In this document: piece after piece, positions 1-5,743 of the stretch
How the letters are laid out: each line of letters opens with the position of its first letter
Numbering within the stretch: the stretch's first letter is position 1
Assembly (NCBI GenBank): GCA_001872925.1
Contig: MNYD01000016.1
Location: forward strand, 1 to 7,560
Source: Dehalococcoidia bacterium CG2_30_46_19
GTDB lineage: Bacteria > Chloroflexota > Dehalococcoidia > GIF9 > AB-539-J10
Length of the DNA: 7,560 nt
Reading direction: 5' to 3'
Notes under the pieces: generated by a model
What the model saw: the letters and a program-made list of their open reading frames with translations, nothing else
Database searches by the model: none
Told to the model about the DNA's origin: nothing
Translations under genes and position numbers: made by a program

Positions 1-17
1 TCTTTGTTCTTTTGCAT
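1..17 (-). CDS. start of a minus-strand gene running off the left edge (partial)
   Basis: Only the first five complete codons are in the window: Met-Gln-Lys-Asn-Lys, beginning with ATG at 17 down to 15. The start is supported by a good Shine-Dalgarno sequence on the minus strand, AAAGGAG at 30-24, six nucleotides before the ATG. The spacing resembles that of the well-supported genes in this window. No function can be read from five residues. The gene would be divergent from the hydrolase at 418, so positions 18-417 would be a shared upstream region. The call rests on start codon plus ribosome binding site only, so it could be chance in a purine-rich stretch. Confidence 0.42.
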
Positions 18-40
18 CTCCTACTCCTTTCTCCCCTTTT

Positions 41-182
41 TGTCCCGTCCTCGCGGAGCGATTCGGGCTTATATACTTCATATAGCCCACGCAACTGTTC
101 GGGCTCTTGGAGAACTGGGGCAGGACGACCACGCTTGATGACGGTCTTTTTAGACCCAGGGAGATTCGGTCTGTCCCGTCCT
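41..182 (-). promoter_or_regulatory. candidate structured RNA leader of the left-edge gene
   Basis: Read on the minus strand this stretch lies directly before the left-edge start codon. It is bracketed by an 11-nt direct repeat, AGGACGGGACA, at 182-172 and 51-41. A hairpin is formed by AGCCC (84-88 on the plus strand) with GGGCT (65-69), extended by ATAT/ATAT with one bulged base. The same AGCCC can instead pair with GGGCT at 101-105, so two mutually exclusive stems are possible. A closing helix of CGTCCT (46-51) with AGGACG (122-127) encloses both. Another 5-bp hairpin, GGTCT-TTTT-AGACC, lies at 143-156. I match this to no known riboswitch or RNA family, and transcription of the region is inferred. 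Confidence 0.25.
65..88. repeat. imperfect inverted repeat (9-bp stem, 5-nt loop)
   Basis: GGGCT (65-69), a bulged T (70) and ATAT (71-74) pair with ATAT (80-83) and AGCCC (84-88) across the loop ACTTC. No run of T follows on either strand, so it is not an intrinsic terminator. The octamer TTCGGGCT containing the left arm recurs at 98-105. Confidence 0.5.
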
Positions 183-234
183 TCTTGAGTGTTAGGATAA
201 CATATTGTTAAGATACGAGGGAGAGGGGATTTCT

Positions 235-290
235 GCTGAGATTGCCACGCCTTCGGCTCGCAATGACAGAGGAGGTCGCTCACAATGACG
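235..290. repeat. GCAATGAC-type palindromic repeat unit
   Basis: ATTGC (241-245) pairs with GCAAT (260-264) around an inner GCC-TTC-GGC hairpin (249-257). The segment GCTCGCAATGAC (256-267) is repeated 22 nt later as GCTCACAATGAC (278-289), 11 of 12 bases identical. From general knowledge, intergenic elements built on 'ATTGC...GCAATGAC' are common dispersed repeats in genomes of many environmental bacteria. Copy number in this genome cannot be seen here. Function is unknown; a REP-like role is an inference. Confidence 0.45.
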
Positions 291-417
291 TGTGGTGTGG
301 GAGGGCTTGCACAGACCAAAGCCAAAAATGGATACCGCAAAAACCAAACCCCTTGTGGCTTTTATTCACCTGCGGAAGTAGTGTAATATTGACATTGAGA
401 AATTAGGAGGTGAAGAA

Positions 418-1299
418 ATGGCAAAATCAAGGGAAATAGCAAGAGAGCATGGTTCTTTCACAGGTTGCGAAAATGCCAGCCTTTATTACCAATATTGGAA
501 AGTGGAAAAACCCAAAGCAATTCTGATAATAGTACACGGATTTGGTGAGCATACGGATAGATACGATCACGTTGCTAGGCATTTCTGCCAGCGTGACATA
601 AGTTGTTATGCCATCGAGCATAGGGGGCACGGGAGGTCAACAGGACCAAGATGGAACGTAGAGGATTTCGATTACTTCATTGCGGATTTACATAAATTTG
701 TTGGCATAGTTAAAGGAAAGGAAGGGAGAAACAAATATTTCATGCAAGGGCACAGCTTAGGTGGCGAAATAGCCCTGAAATATGCTCTTGTCCATCCAGA
801 AGATATAGAGGCACTCTTCGTTTCTGGCCCTGCTCTAGGTCAAAGAGAGATGCCGCTCGCCTTGATGAGGGACGTAATTCCCTCGATAGCTACATTGGCA
901 AAGGAATCGCCCGACATGGCCACGCCCGGAGCAGAGCCAATAGATCCAAAGTATCTGAATCATGATGAAGAGAATACCAAAGCATACGCAGACGATCCTT
1001 TAGTTTGTCATGAATCCATGAAAGTAAGATTCGCATTTGAAGCCGGTAAGAATATAATCTGGTTGCAAGACCATGCTCATGAGTTGAAAGTCCCATGTTT
1101 GTTCCTACAGGGAAGCGAAGATACATTGGTAGAACCGAATGCTACCGTAGATTTCTATAATAAAGTTAAGGAAGAGGATAAAAAACTCATAATCTACGAA
1201 GGTTTCTATCATGAAATCTTTAATGAGCCAGAACGGTTTCACGGTGGAAAGGAGAGGTTTTTCAATGATGTCGACGGCTGGCTCCTTCCGAGGATTTAA
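418..1299 (+). CDS. alpha/beta hydrolase, monoacylglycerol lipase-like
   Basis: The 293-residue product is a serine hydrolase of the Hydrolase_4 / monoglyceride lipase type. The family cleaves ester bonds of monoacylglycerols, lysophospholipids or small esters. The HGFGEH motif (residues 40-45) followed by RY is the oxyanion-side signature of this family. The nucleophile is Ser113 in GHSLGG (111-116), the acid is Asp235 in GSEDTLV, and the base is His265 in GFYHEIF. All three triad members are present in the usual order and the length is normal, so the enzyme should be active. No signal peptide or membrane segment is seen, so it is probably cytoplasmic. The ATG is preceded by AGGAGGTGA (405-413) at ideal spacing. 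It is transcribed alone, converging on the minus-strand operon with a 44-nt gap. The exact substrate is inferred; a general carboxylesterase is the alternative. Confidence 0.88.
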   Translation: MAKSREIAREHGSFTGCENASLYYQYWKVEKPKAILIIVHGFGEHTDRYDHVARHFCQRDISCYAIEHRGHGRSTGPRWNVEDFDYFIADLHKFVGIVKGKEGRNKYFMQGHSLGGEIALKYALVHPEDIEALFVSGPALGQREMPLALMRDVIPSIATLAKESPDMATPGAEPIDPKYLNHDEENTKAYADDPLVCHESMKVRFAFEAGKNIIWLQDHAHELKVPCLFLQGSEDTLVEPNATVDFYNKVKEEDKKLIIYEGFYHEIFNEPERFHGGKERFFNDVDGWLLPRI

Positions 1300-1343
1300 G
1301 TTATCTCCCGCCCCACCTGGAATGGCGCATTAATAAGATGGAT

Positions 1344-2129
1344 TTATGCGATTCTTTCTCCGGGTCGCGGTGGCGTAGAAGAATAAACCTCCTCAACGCT
1401 AATCCTTCCAATCTTAGCCGGCCCAGATCTCTTAAATCCCTCAAATATCCCCTTTACCTGATAAGATATTGCGTCCATTGTAAGAACAGAAGCTGCCACG
1501 TATTGTCCATCTTTGAGATAAAGTAAATTTGGTGAACTTCCACAACTGAAGATAAGTGTATTTGGGTCTACTGCCTTCATACAAAGGACAGGAATGACCT
1601 TTGGATATCCATCTTCCTTGGTGGCAATTACTTTAATAGCTTTTAATCTCTCAAATTTTTCCATAACATTTGGGGGCATTTTCCCCGCTGGCAATACTTT
1701 TTTTGATGAAATATGAGTGGCTGCTATACCAGAAATTAACCCCAGCATAGGTCTTTTCAGGGGAATACAAATATCCTCTACTTCAATTATCCCCACAGAT
1801 CTCAACGCACCGTATGCAATATACCTGATTACAGGTATGTTCGAAACCTCTTCGAAATATTTCCCACTTCTCTCAAACCCTTTGAATTTACCTTTTACCT
1901 CATAAGACTTTAAGCTTGAAGTGACGACACATGCCGAAACTCTGTTATCATCTTCCAGGTTCTTAAGGCTTTTTCTCAGCATCATGTTTCCAAAAATTAG
2001 AGTCCTGTCATCATGGGCTTTCATAGTAGCGATAAACACGACATTTACCTTCTCGTTTTTGCTTTGCGTGGCGAGGAATTTACCCGCCATCAGTGTATTG
2101 AAATATTCCATAGCGTCAGGAGATAACAT
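1344..2129 (-). CDS. duplicated split-barrel (pyridoxamine 5'-phosphate oxidase-like) flavin/cofactor-binding protein
   Basis: The 261-residue product consists of two homologous halves, each resembling the FMN-binding split beta-barrel of pyridoxamine-phosphate-oxidase-like proteins. Residues 7-21 match 156-170 (both begin MExF and end in AT). Residues 43-89 match 191-236, both starting TLIF, containing the pattern Y-x-VKG-x-F-x-GF, and ending in RSG. A linker with a Pro-rich segment (about 122-153) joins them. Single-domain relatives usually dimerise with the cofactor at the interface; here one chain may form a pseudo-dimer. It is the last gene of the operon and starts 2 nt after the activase stop, with its ribosome binding site inside the activase coding end. 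The family assignment is from fold-like pattern only. Whether it binds FMN, F420, heme or nothing is not visible, and a redox or accessory role for the glycyl radical enzyme is inferred. Confidence 0.72.
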   Translation of the reverse strand: MLSPDAMEYFNTLMAGKFLATQSKNEKVNVVFIATMKAHDDRTLIFGNMMLRKSLKNLEDDNRVSACVVTSSLKSYEVKGKFKGFERSGKYFEEVSNIPVIRYIAYGALRSVGIIEVEDICIPLKRPMLGLISGIAATHISSKKVLPAGKMPPNVMEKFERLKAIKVIATKEDGYPKVIPVLCMKAVDPNTLIFSCGSSPNLLYLKDGQYVAASVLTMDAISYQVKGIFEGFKRSGPAKIGRISVEEVYSSTPPRPGERIA

Positions 2130-2131
2130 TC

Positions 2132-3130
2132 TTACTCACCTCCTATTCTCGTAGGGCCAGACCACCTTACATTACTAAGTCCGGTACCCTCAGCAATTTT
2201 CCTAAATTCTTCCATATCCCCTTTTTCAATTAGAGGTACATCTTTCAGTTCCCAATTCATACCCAATCGTTCATATTTTGACTTGCACATATTATTGAAA
2301 GAAAGTAGATCATATCTCTGTGCAGTGGGAAGATTTCTTACTACAAACTCTGAAATACTTCTAATATTTTCTTCGTCATCTGTATATCCCGGTATTATAG
2401 GCGTCCTTACCCACATTGGAATCTTACGAGAAGAAATCTGTCTCGCATTATCTGTTACTAAACCGATATTCCCCCCAGTATACTCCCTAAATTTTTGTTC
2501 ATCTAAAAGTTTTAAGTCAAATAAAAATAAATCAACATAATCTATTATTCTCTCAAAATATTTCCAAGGCACAGCACCACAGGTATCTATGGCAACATGT
2601 ATATTTGTCTCCTTGAGTTTGGGCAGGATATCTTCAAGAAAATCCACTTGTAACATTGGTTCACCACCACCAAAAGTTACACCCCCGTTTGACTTCTCGT
2701 AAAATACCCTGTCCCTTAAGACTTCATCCAAAAGTTCTTCCGTGTTATATCTTTTTCCGATAAGTTCCAGAGCACCTGCTGGACATGCCTTTACGCATTC
2801 GCCACACCTTGTGCATTTTTCTCGGTCTATGCTCATACCTTCTTCAGTCAACTTCAACGCCTCTTCCCGGCATACCTTTAGGCACTCAAGAGCAGCAACA
2901 CACCTCGTTTGATACCATACGAGATCCGGCTCCTTGCTCAATCCTTCTGGATTCTGACACCATGAGCATCTCAATGGACATCCCTTCATGAAAACAGTCG
3001 TCCTAATTCCCGGACCATCTTCTGTGGAATATCTCTGGATATTAAAAATTATTCCGTCTACCTTTTTTGCTCCGCTTATGAAATCCCCGCTCCGCTCAAA
3101 TTCTTTTTCACCCAAAGACGTTTTTAACAT
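2132..3130 (-). CDS. glycyl-radical enzyme activating protein (radical SAM, PflA-like)
   Basis: The 332-residue enzyme would use S-adenosylmethionine and a [4Fe-4S] cluster to place the glycyl radical on the enzyme encoded just upstream. The radical-SAM cysteines are Cys51, Cys55 and Cys58 in GCPLRCSWCQNPEG, preceded by the family hallmark STEDGPGIRTT. GGEP (155-158), DTCG (182-185), FDLK (204-207) and PGYTD (247-251) are further activase motifs. A ferredoxin-like insert lies at about 75-120. Its second motif is complete (Cys106, 109, 112, 116, then Pro). The first has only Cys77, Cys83 and Cys87, with Ala80 where the second Cys would be and Arg instead of Pro after the last. The reading frame begins 5 nt after the upstream TAG with only a weak ribosome site (GGTG), suggesting translational coupling. 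The 25 or so residues before the conserved core are longer than in many relatives, but I see no better start. Confidence 0.93.
   Translation of the reverse strand: MLKTSLGEKEFERSGDFISGAKKVDGIIFNIQRYSTEDGPGIRTTVFMKGCPLRCSWCQNPEGLSKEPDLVWYQTRCVAALECLKVCREEALKLTEEGMSIDREKCTRCGECVKACPAGALELIGKRYNTEELLDEVLRDRVFYEKSNGGVTFGGGEPMLQVDFLEDILPKLKETNIHVAIDTCGAVPWKYFERIIDYVDLFLFDLKLLDEQKFREYTGGNIGLVTDNARQISSRKIPMWVRTPIIPGYTDDEENIRSISEFVVRNLPTAQRYDLLSFNNMCKSKYERLGMNWELKDVPLIEKGDMEEFRKIAEGTGLSNVRWSGPTRIGGE
2136..2144 (-). promoter_or_regulatory. ribosome binding site embedded in the end of the activase gene
   Basis: AGGAGGTGA on the minus strand overlaps the last codons (Gly-Gly-Glu) of the activase gene and sits 6 nt before the ATG of the split-barrel gene at 2129. 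Only two bases separate the activase TAA from that ATG. This decides the start and indicates coupled translation. Confidence 0.8.
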
Positions 3131-3135
3131 GAGCT

Positions 3136-5511
3136 CTACACCGCATGTGATTCCCTGGCAATTATCTCATCTTGAATCTCTTTTCCGAGAACAGTAAAAT
3201 AGGCATTGTAGCCAGTTACCCGAACAAGAAGATTTTCATACTCTTCTGGCTTTTTTTGGGCATCTTTTAAGGTTCCCGGATCTATCATGTTGATCTGTAG
3301 AGCTGTGCCACCAACTTCTCCATACGCCCGAAGTAAAGAGGCAAACTTCTCCAAATGTTCTTCATCCTTCAAAGACGCCGAGCTAAATGCTATGACCTGG
3401 CTTGCCCCATTTGGAGCAGTCTCGAGCCCTAGTTTACCTGCAGAGCGTATAACTGCCGTGGGTCCTTTCTTATCCTTTCCCTGCACCGGTTGAATTCCAT
3501 TGCTCAGGTAAGTCCCCCTCAATCTTCCATCTGGTGTAGCGGCAGTTAAGGGAGCAAAGTCTATAAAATAGTTCCAAGAGAGATAGCCCCCCCTAAATCT
3601 TCTCCCGGTGTAAGGAGAGGTACGAGTAAATACTTCTTCAGTCCAATGCCTCGATATATTCCTGGCGATACTATCGACATAATCGTCATCATTCCCATAT
3701 TTCGGCGCTTTTGTGCTTAACATTCTCCTCAAATTCTCTTTCCCTTCAAAGTTATTCTTTATCGCCTCGATAAGTTCTTCCATCGAGATTTGTTTATCGT
3801 CATAGACAAACTTTTTCACAGCAGCCAATGAATCAGCGGCAGTTGCTATACCGACCCCTTCTACAGTGATGAAATTATATACTGGGCCTCCATTCCTTAC
3901 ATCCTTCCCTTTTTCGGCACATCCTTCAATCAGGGATGATAAGTATGGAGTTGGTTCGTACTTCGCTCTTATCTCATCAGCTTTACTGGCATTTTCCAAA
4001 GCTTTTTCTAGACATTGGTCAAGTTGCTCAAAATAAGCTTCTTCGAATTCTTCATATGATAAAAATTCCTCTGGCCTTCCTGTTTTAGAAGTAACAAGTT
4101 TCCCCGTAAGCATATCTCTTCCATTGTTTAAAACTAATTCAACAGGTTTGGCAAGATTTGGATTAACATCCACCGTTCCACTGCGATCCTTGCCCTGAGC
4201 AGTATTCTCCAGACATCCGACAACCCCATAATCTATAGCGTCTTCCTCACTGAGTCCTTCCCAGAGCAAACCCTTTATAGCATTTTCATCGAAGTTTAAC
4301 AGAAAGGCAGAGCCTTGAGTTTTCCTTATTGACTCGCAAACTCTCATTAAAAACTTGTCCGACGTTTTCTTGCTTATCCTGATATTTCGTTTTGGTTCTA
4401 ACATATTCATGTCATCGATAACATCGAGCAAAAGCCAGGTGAGCTCATTTACGGCGTCTTCCCCTCCTTTAGTAATTCCACCAAGAGTCATAAGTTGCCC
4501 AAAACCTGAAGTAATTCCTTGCTTCACTCCCACAAATCCCATAAAGTCATAAGCATAATTGTGTTTTATCCAAAAACACTCCAGAAGTTCTTTTGCAAAT
4601 TCCTTTGTTAATCTTCCTTCGTCGATATCCTTTTTATAATAAGGATACATATATTGATCGAATCTTCCGTGAGATAAACCTGGTCCGGGATATGATTCAG
4701 CAGCCATATCCAGCATGTGAGTAAACCAAACAGATTGCAAGGCTTCATGAAAAGTTTCTGCTGGCTCCCAGGGTACCTTTTTACAAATTCTGGCTATTTC
4801 CAGAAGTTCTTTCTTCCTTTGTTCATTTTTCTCACCCTTGGCTATTTTCTCGGCTTCTTCGGCATATCTTTCTGCAAATCGCTTTGTACCCTCTATGGCT
4901 ATTATCATAGATTTACAGTAATCCTTTTCCCCCTTTTCATCATGTCGTTCCATTTGTTGTTCTATTTCTTCTTTTATCCCTTTAAATCCCTTTTCAAGAA
5001 CTTTTTTGTAATCCGGCACTATATGACCTGAAATCGCTCCACAATTCATTACTCCCACATCATGTAATCTCACCATTTCTTTAAGCCACTTCGATTCTTC
5101 TTTCCACCACGCTTTAGCTTCTTTTTTGGTAAAACATTTGGAAAGTGCGGTACTGAAGTGAGAGCCAACTATAAGTTCGCCATTCAATATTTTAACGGGC
5201 AAGTACTCCTCTATGACCTTCCTGAAAAACACGGCTCTTCTTGTGGCAGATGATTCAGCCCAGAAGTTTTCTGGTAAATCAACCTTTATCGCCATTGACC
5301 TTAAAGAGTCTCTGATGCCAGCAAAGTAGTTAAATAACTCTGGAACATCTCCCCAATCATGATACGAATAAAGTTCATCCCACTCAGTGCCGGTAGTAAA
5401 AGGTATAACCTCGTTCCTGAAATATCCTCTATCGTAGAACGAAAAATACTCCTCCCTGAGCTTTTTTATTCTATCGGGGAGTTCCTCTGAAGGTTCCCAA
5501 ATTTTAACCAT
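3136..5511 (-). CDS. glycyl radical enzyme, dehydratase/eliminase-like, substrate unassigned (annotated in many genomes as 'formate C-acetyltransferase')
   Basis: The 791-residue product has both halves of a glycyl radical enzyme: an N-terminal PFL-like domain and a C-terminal glycyl radical domain. The thiyl-radical residue is Cys433 in VVGCLEN and the radical carrier is Gly767 in RVTGYNAYF, followed by the usual QDEII tail. True pyruvate formate-lyase has two adjacent cysteines; this has one Cys followed two residues later by Glu435, the arrangement of glycerol, propanediol and hydroxyproline dehydratases and choline lyase. Cys433 and Glu435 fall at the same numbers as in Clostridium butyricum glycerol dehydratase, as I recall it. 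The segment before GRFDQYMYPYY (about 271-281) reads differently from the glycerol-binding His-Ser region of that enzyme, so glycerol is doubtful. No small subunit gene (as for hydroxyphenylacetate decarboxylase or benzylsuccinate synthase) is present. It heads the operon with tandem ribosome sites (GGAGG at 5525-5521 and 5519-5515). Glycyl radical family is certain; substrate is not. Confidence 0.93.
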   Translation of the reverse strand: MVKIWEPSEELPDRIKKLREEYFSFYDRGYFRNEVIPFTTGTEWDELYSYHDWGDVPELFNYFAGIRDSLRSMAIKVDLPENFWAESSATRRAVFFRKVIEEYLPVKILNGELIVGSHFSTALSKCFTKKEAKAWWKEESKWLKEMVRLHDVGVMNCGAISGHIVPDYKKVLEKGFKGIKEEIEQQMERHDEKGEKDYCKSMIIAIEGTKRFAERYAEEAEKIAKGEKNEQRKKELLEIARICKKVPWEPAETFHEALQSVWFTHMLDMAAESYPGPGLSHGRFDQYMYPYYKKDIDEGRLTKEFAKELLECFWIKHNYAYDFMGFVGVKQGITSGFGQLMTLGGITKGGEDAVNELTWLLLDVIDDMNMLEPKRNIRISKKTSDKFLMRVCESIRKTQGSAFLLNFDENAIKGLLWEGLSEEDAIDYGVVGCLENTAQGKDRSGTVDVNPNLAKPVELVLNNGRDMLTGKLVTSKTGRPEEFLSYEEFEEAYFEQLDQCLEKALENASKADEIRAKYEPTPYLSSLIEGCAEKGKDVRNGGPVYNFITVEGVGIATAADSLAAVKKFVYDDKQISMEELIEAIKNNFEGKENLRRMLSTKAPKYGNDDDYVDSIARNISRHWTEEVFTRTSPYTGRRFRGGYLSWNYFIDFAPLTAATPDGRLRGTYLSNGIQPVQGKDKKGPTAVIRSAGKLGLETAPNGASQVIAFSSASLKDEEHLEKFASLLRAYGEVGGTALQINMIDPGTLKDAQKKPEEYENLLVRVTGYNAYFTVLGKEIQDEIIARESHAV

Positions 5512-5583
5512 TTTCCTCCACCTCCAATTAATTCTATAATTACAATCCTATTAATGACTGTTTTCTGGATTTCATCTTGGGGC

Positions 5584-5613
5584 ATTATAGTAGGTTTGGG
5601 TCAATTAGGTCAA
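5584..5613 (-). promoter_or_regulatory. sigma-70-type promoter for the glycyl radical enzyme operon
   Basis: On the minus strand TTGACC (5613-5608) is followed after 18 nt by TATAAT (5589-5584). This matches the bacterial consensus at 5 of 6 and 6 of 6 bases. Transcription would start near 5577, giving a leader of about 65 nt before the ATG at 5511. A second TTGACC lies in direct repeat 9 nt further on (5604-5599), inside the spacer, and could be a regulator half-site. Confidence 0.65.
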
Positions 5614-5737
5614 AGATAGCTTATAATATTCTGCTCAAGTGGTATACAAGCCAAGTATAGTAACCATCGTAATGCAGATTAACGATGCATTTTACGACTC
5701 AATATGCAGCATGTTCGATAAATAAAGATATAATCTT
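5614..5737 (+). promoter_or_regulatory. upstream control region of glycerol kinase, promoter not resolved
   Basis: Two TATAAT hexamers occur on the plus strand, at 5622-5627 and 5729-5734. Neither has a recognisable -35 box at normal spacing. The first would overlap the minus-strand promoter, so the two directions would compete for polymerase. The second lies 9 nt before the ATG and would give an essentially leaderless message. A short inverted repeat TATAC/GTATA (5643-5647, 5655-5659) and the dyad at 5667-5697 lie between them. Confidence 0.35.
5667..5697. promoter_or_regulatory. dyad-symmetric candidate operator or hairpin before glycerol kinase
   Basis: TCGTAATGCA (5667-5676) is the reverse complement of the right arm at 5686-5697 apart from two extra bases in that arm; the loop is GATTAACGA. 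A second, shorter pairing ATCGT (5666-5670) with ACGAT (5682-5686) overlaps it. No poly-T follows, so it is not a terminator. It lies about 50-77 nt before the kinase start, where a glycerol-responsive repressor or activator could bind. The regulator is unknown. Confidence 0.4.
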
Positions 5738-5743
5738 GTGGTA

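Larger units (their letters stand above)
18..417. other. non-coding divergent intergenic region with hairpins and repeats
   Basis: No convincing gene lies in these 400 bases. A plus-strand frame is open from 1 to a TGA at 136-138 but has no start or family resemblance that I can see. The left part (41-182) is rich in short inverted and direct repeats, described separately. The middle (about 235-290) holds a GCAATGAC-type repeat. The right part has 7-nt arms AAAGCCA (318-324) and TGGCTTT (356-362), too far apart to be a convincing terminator. The region ends with the hydrolase ribosome binding site AGGAGGTGA at 405-413. Confidence 0.6.

Noticed and set aside
1..138. Open plus-strand frame entering from the left edge and ending at TGA 136-138.
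   Set aside because: No recognisable protein, no visible start, and the opposite strand carries a better-supported gene start with a ribosome site at the same place.
318..362. AAAGCCA / TGGCTTT inverted repeat as a terminator.
   Set aside because: Seven-base arms are 31 nt apart, the stem is weak, and no T-run follows.
359..390. Promoter directly before the hydrolase gene (TGTAAT at 382-387).
   Set aside because: No acceptable -35 box at 16-18 nt, so only the ribosome site is supported.
1300..1350. CGCAT / ATGCG inverted repeat between the convergent genes as a bidirectional terminator.
   Set aside because: Only 5 bp with a 15-nt loop and no T-tract on either strand.
4717..5031. 104-residue hydrophobic plus-strand frame antisense to the radical enzyme gene.
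   Set aside because: It is the complement of a Lys/Glu-rich helical coding region, which yields Phe/Leu-rich shadow frames; no ribosome site or family match.
3136..5511. Pyruvate formate-lyase as the function of the radical enzyme.
   Set aside because: The active site has a single Cys followed by Leu-Glu rather than the Cys-Cys pair needed for pyruvate cleavage.
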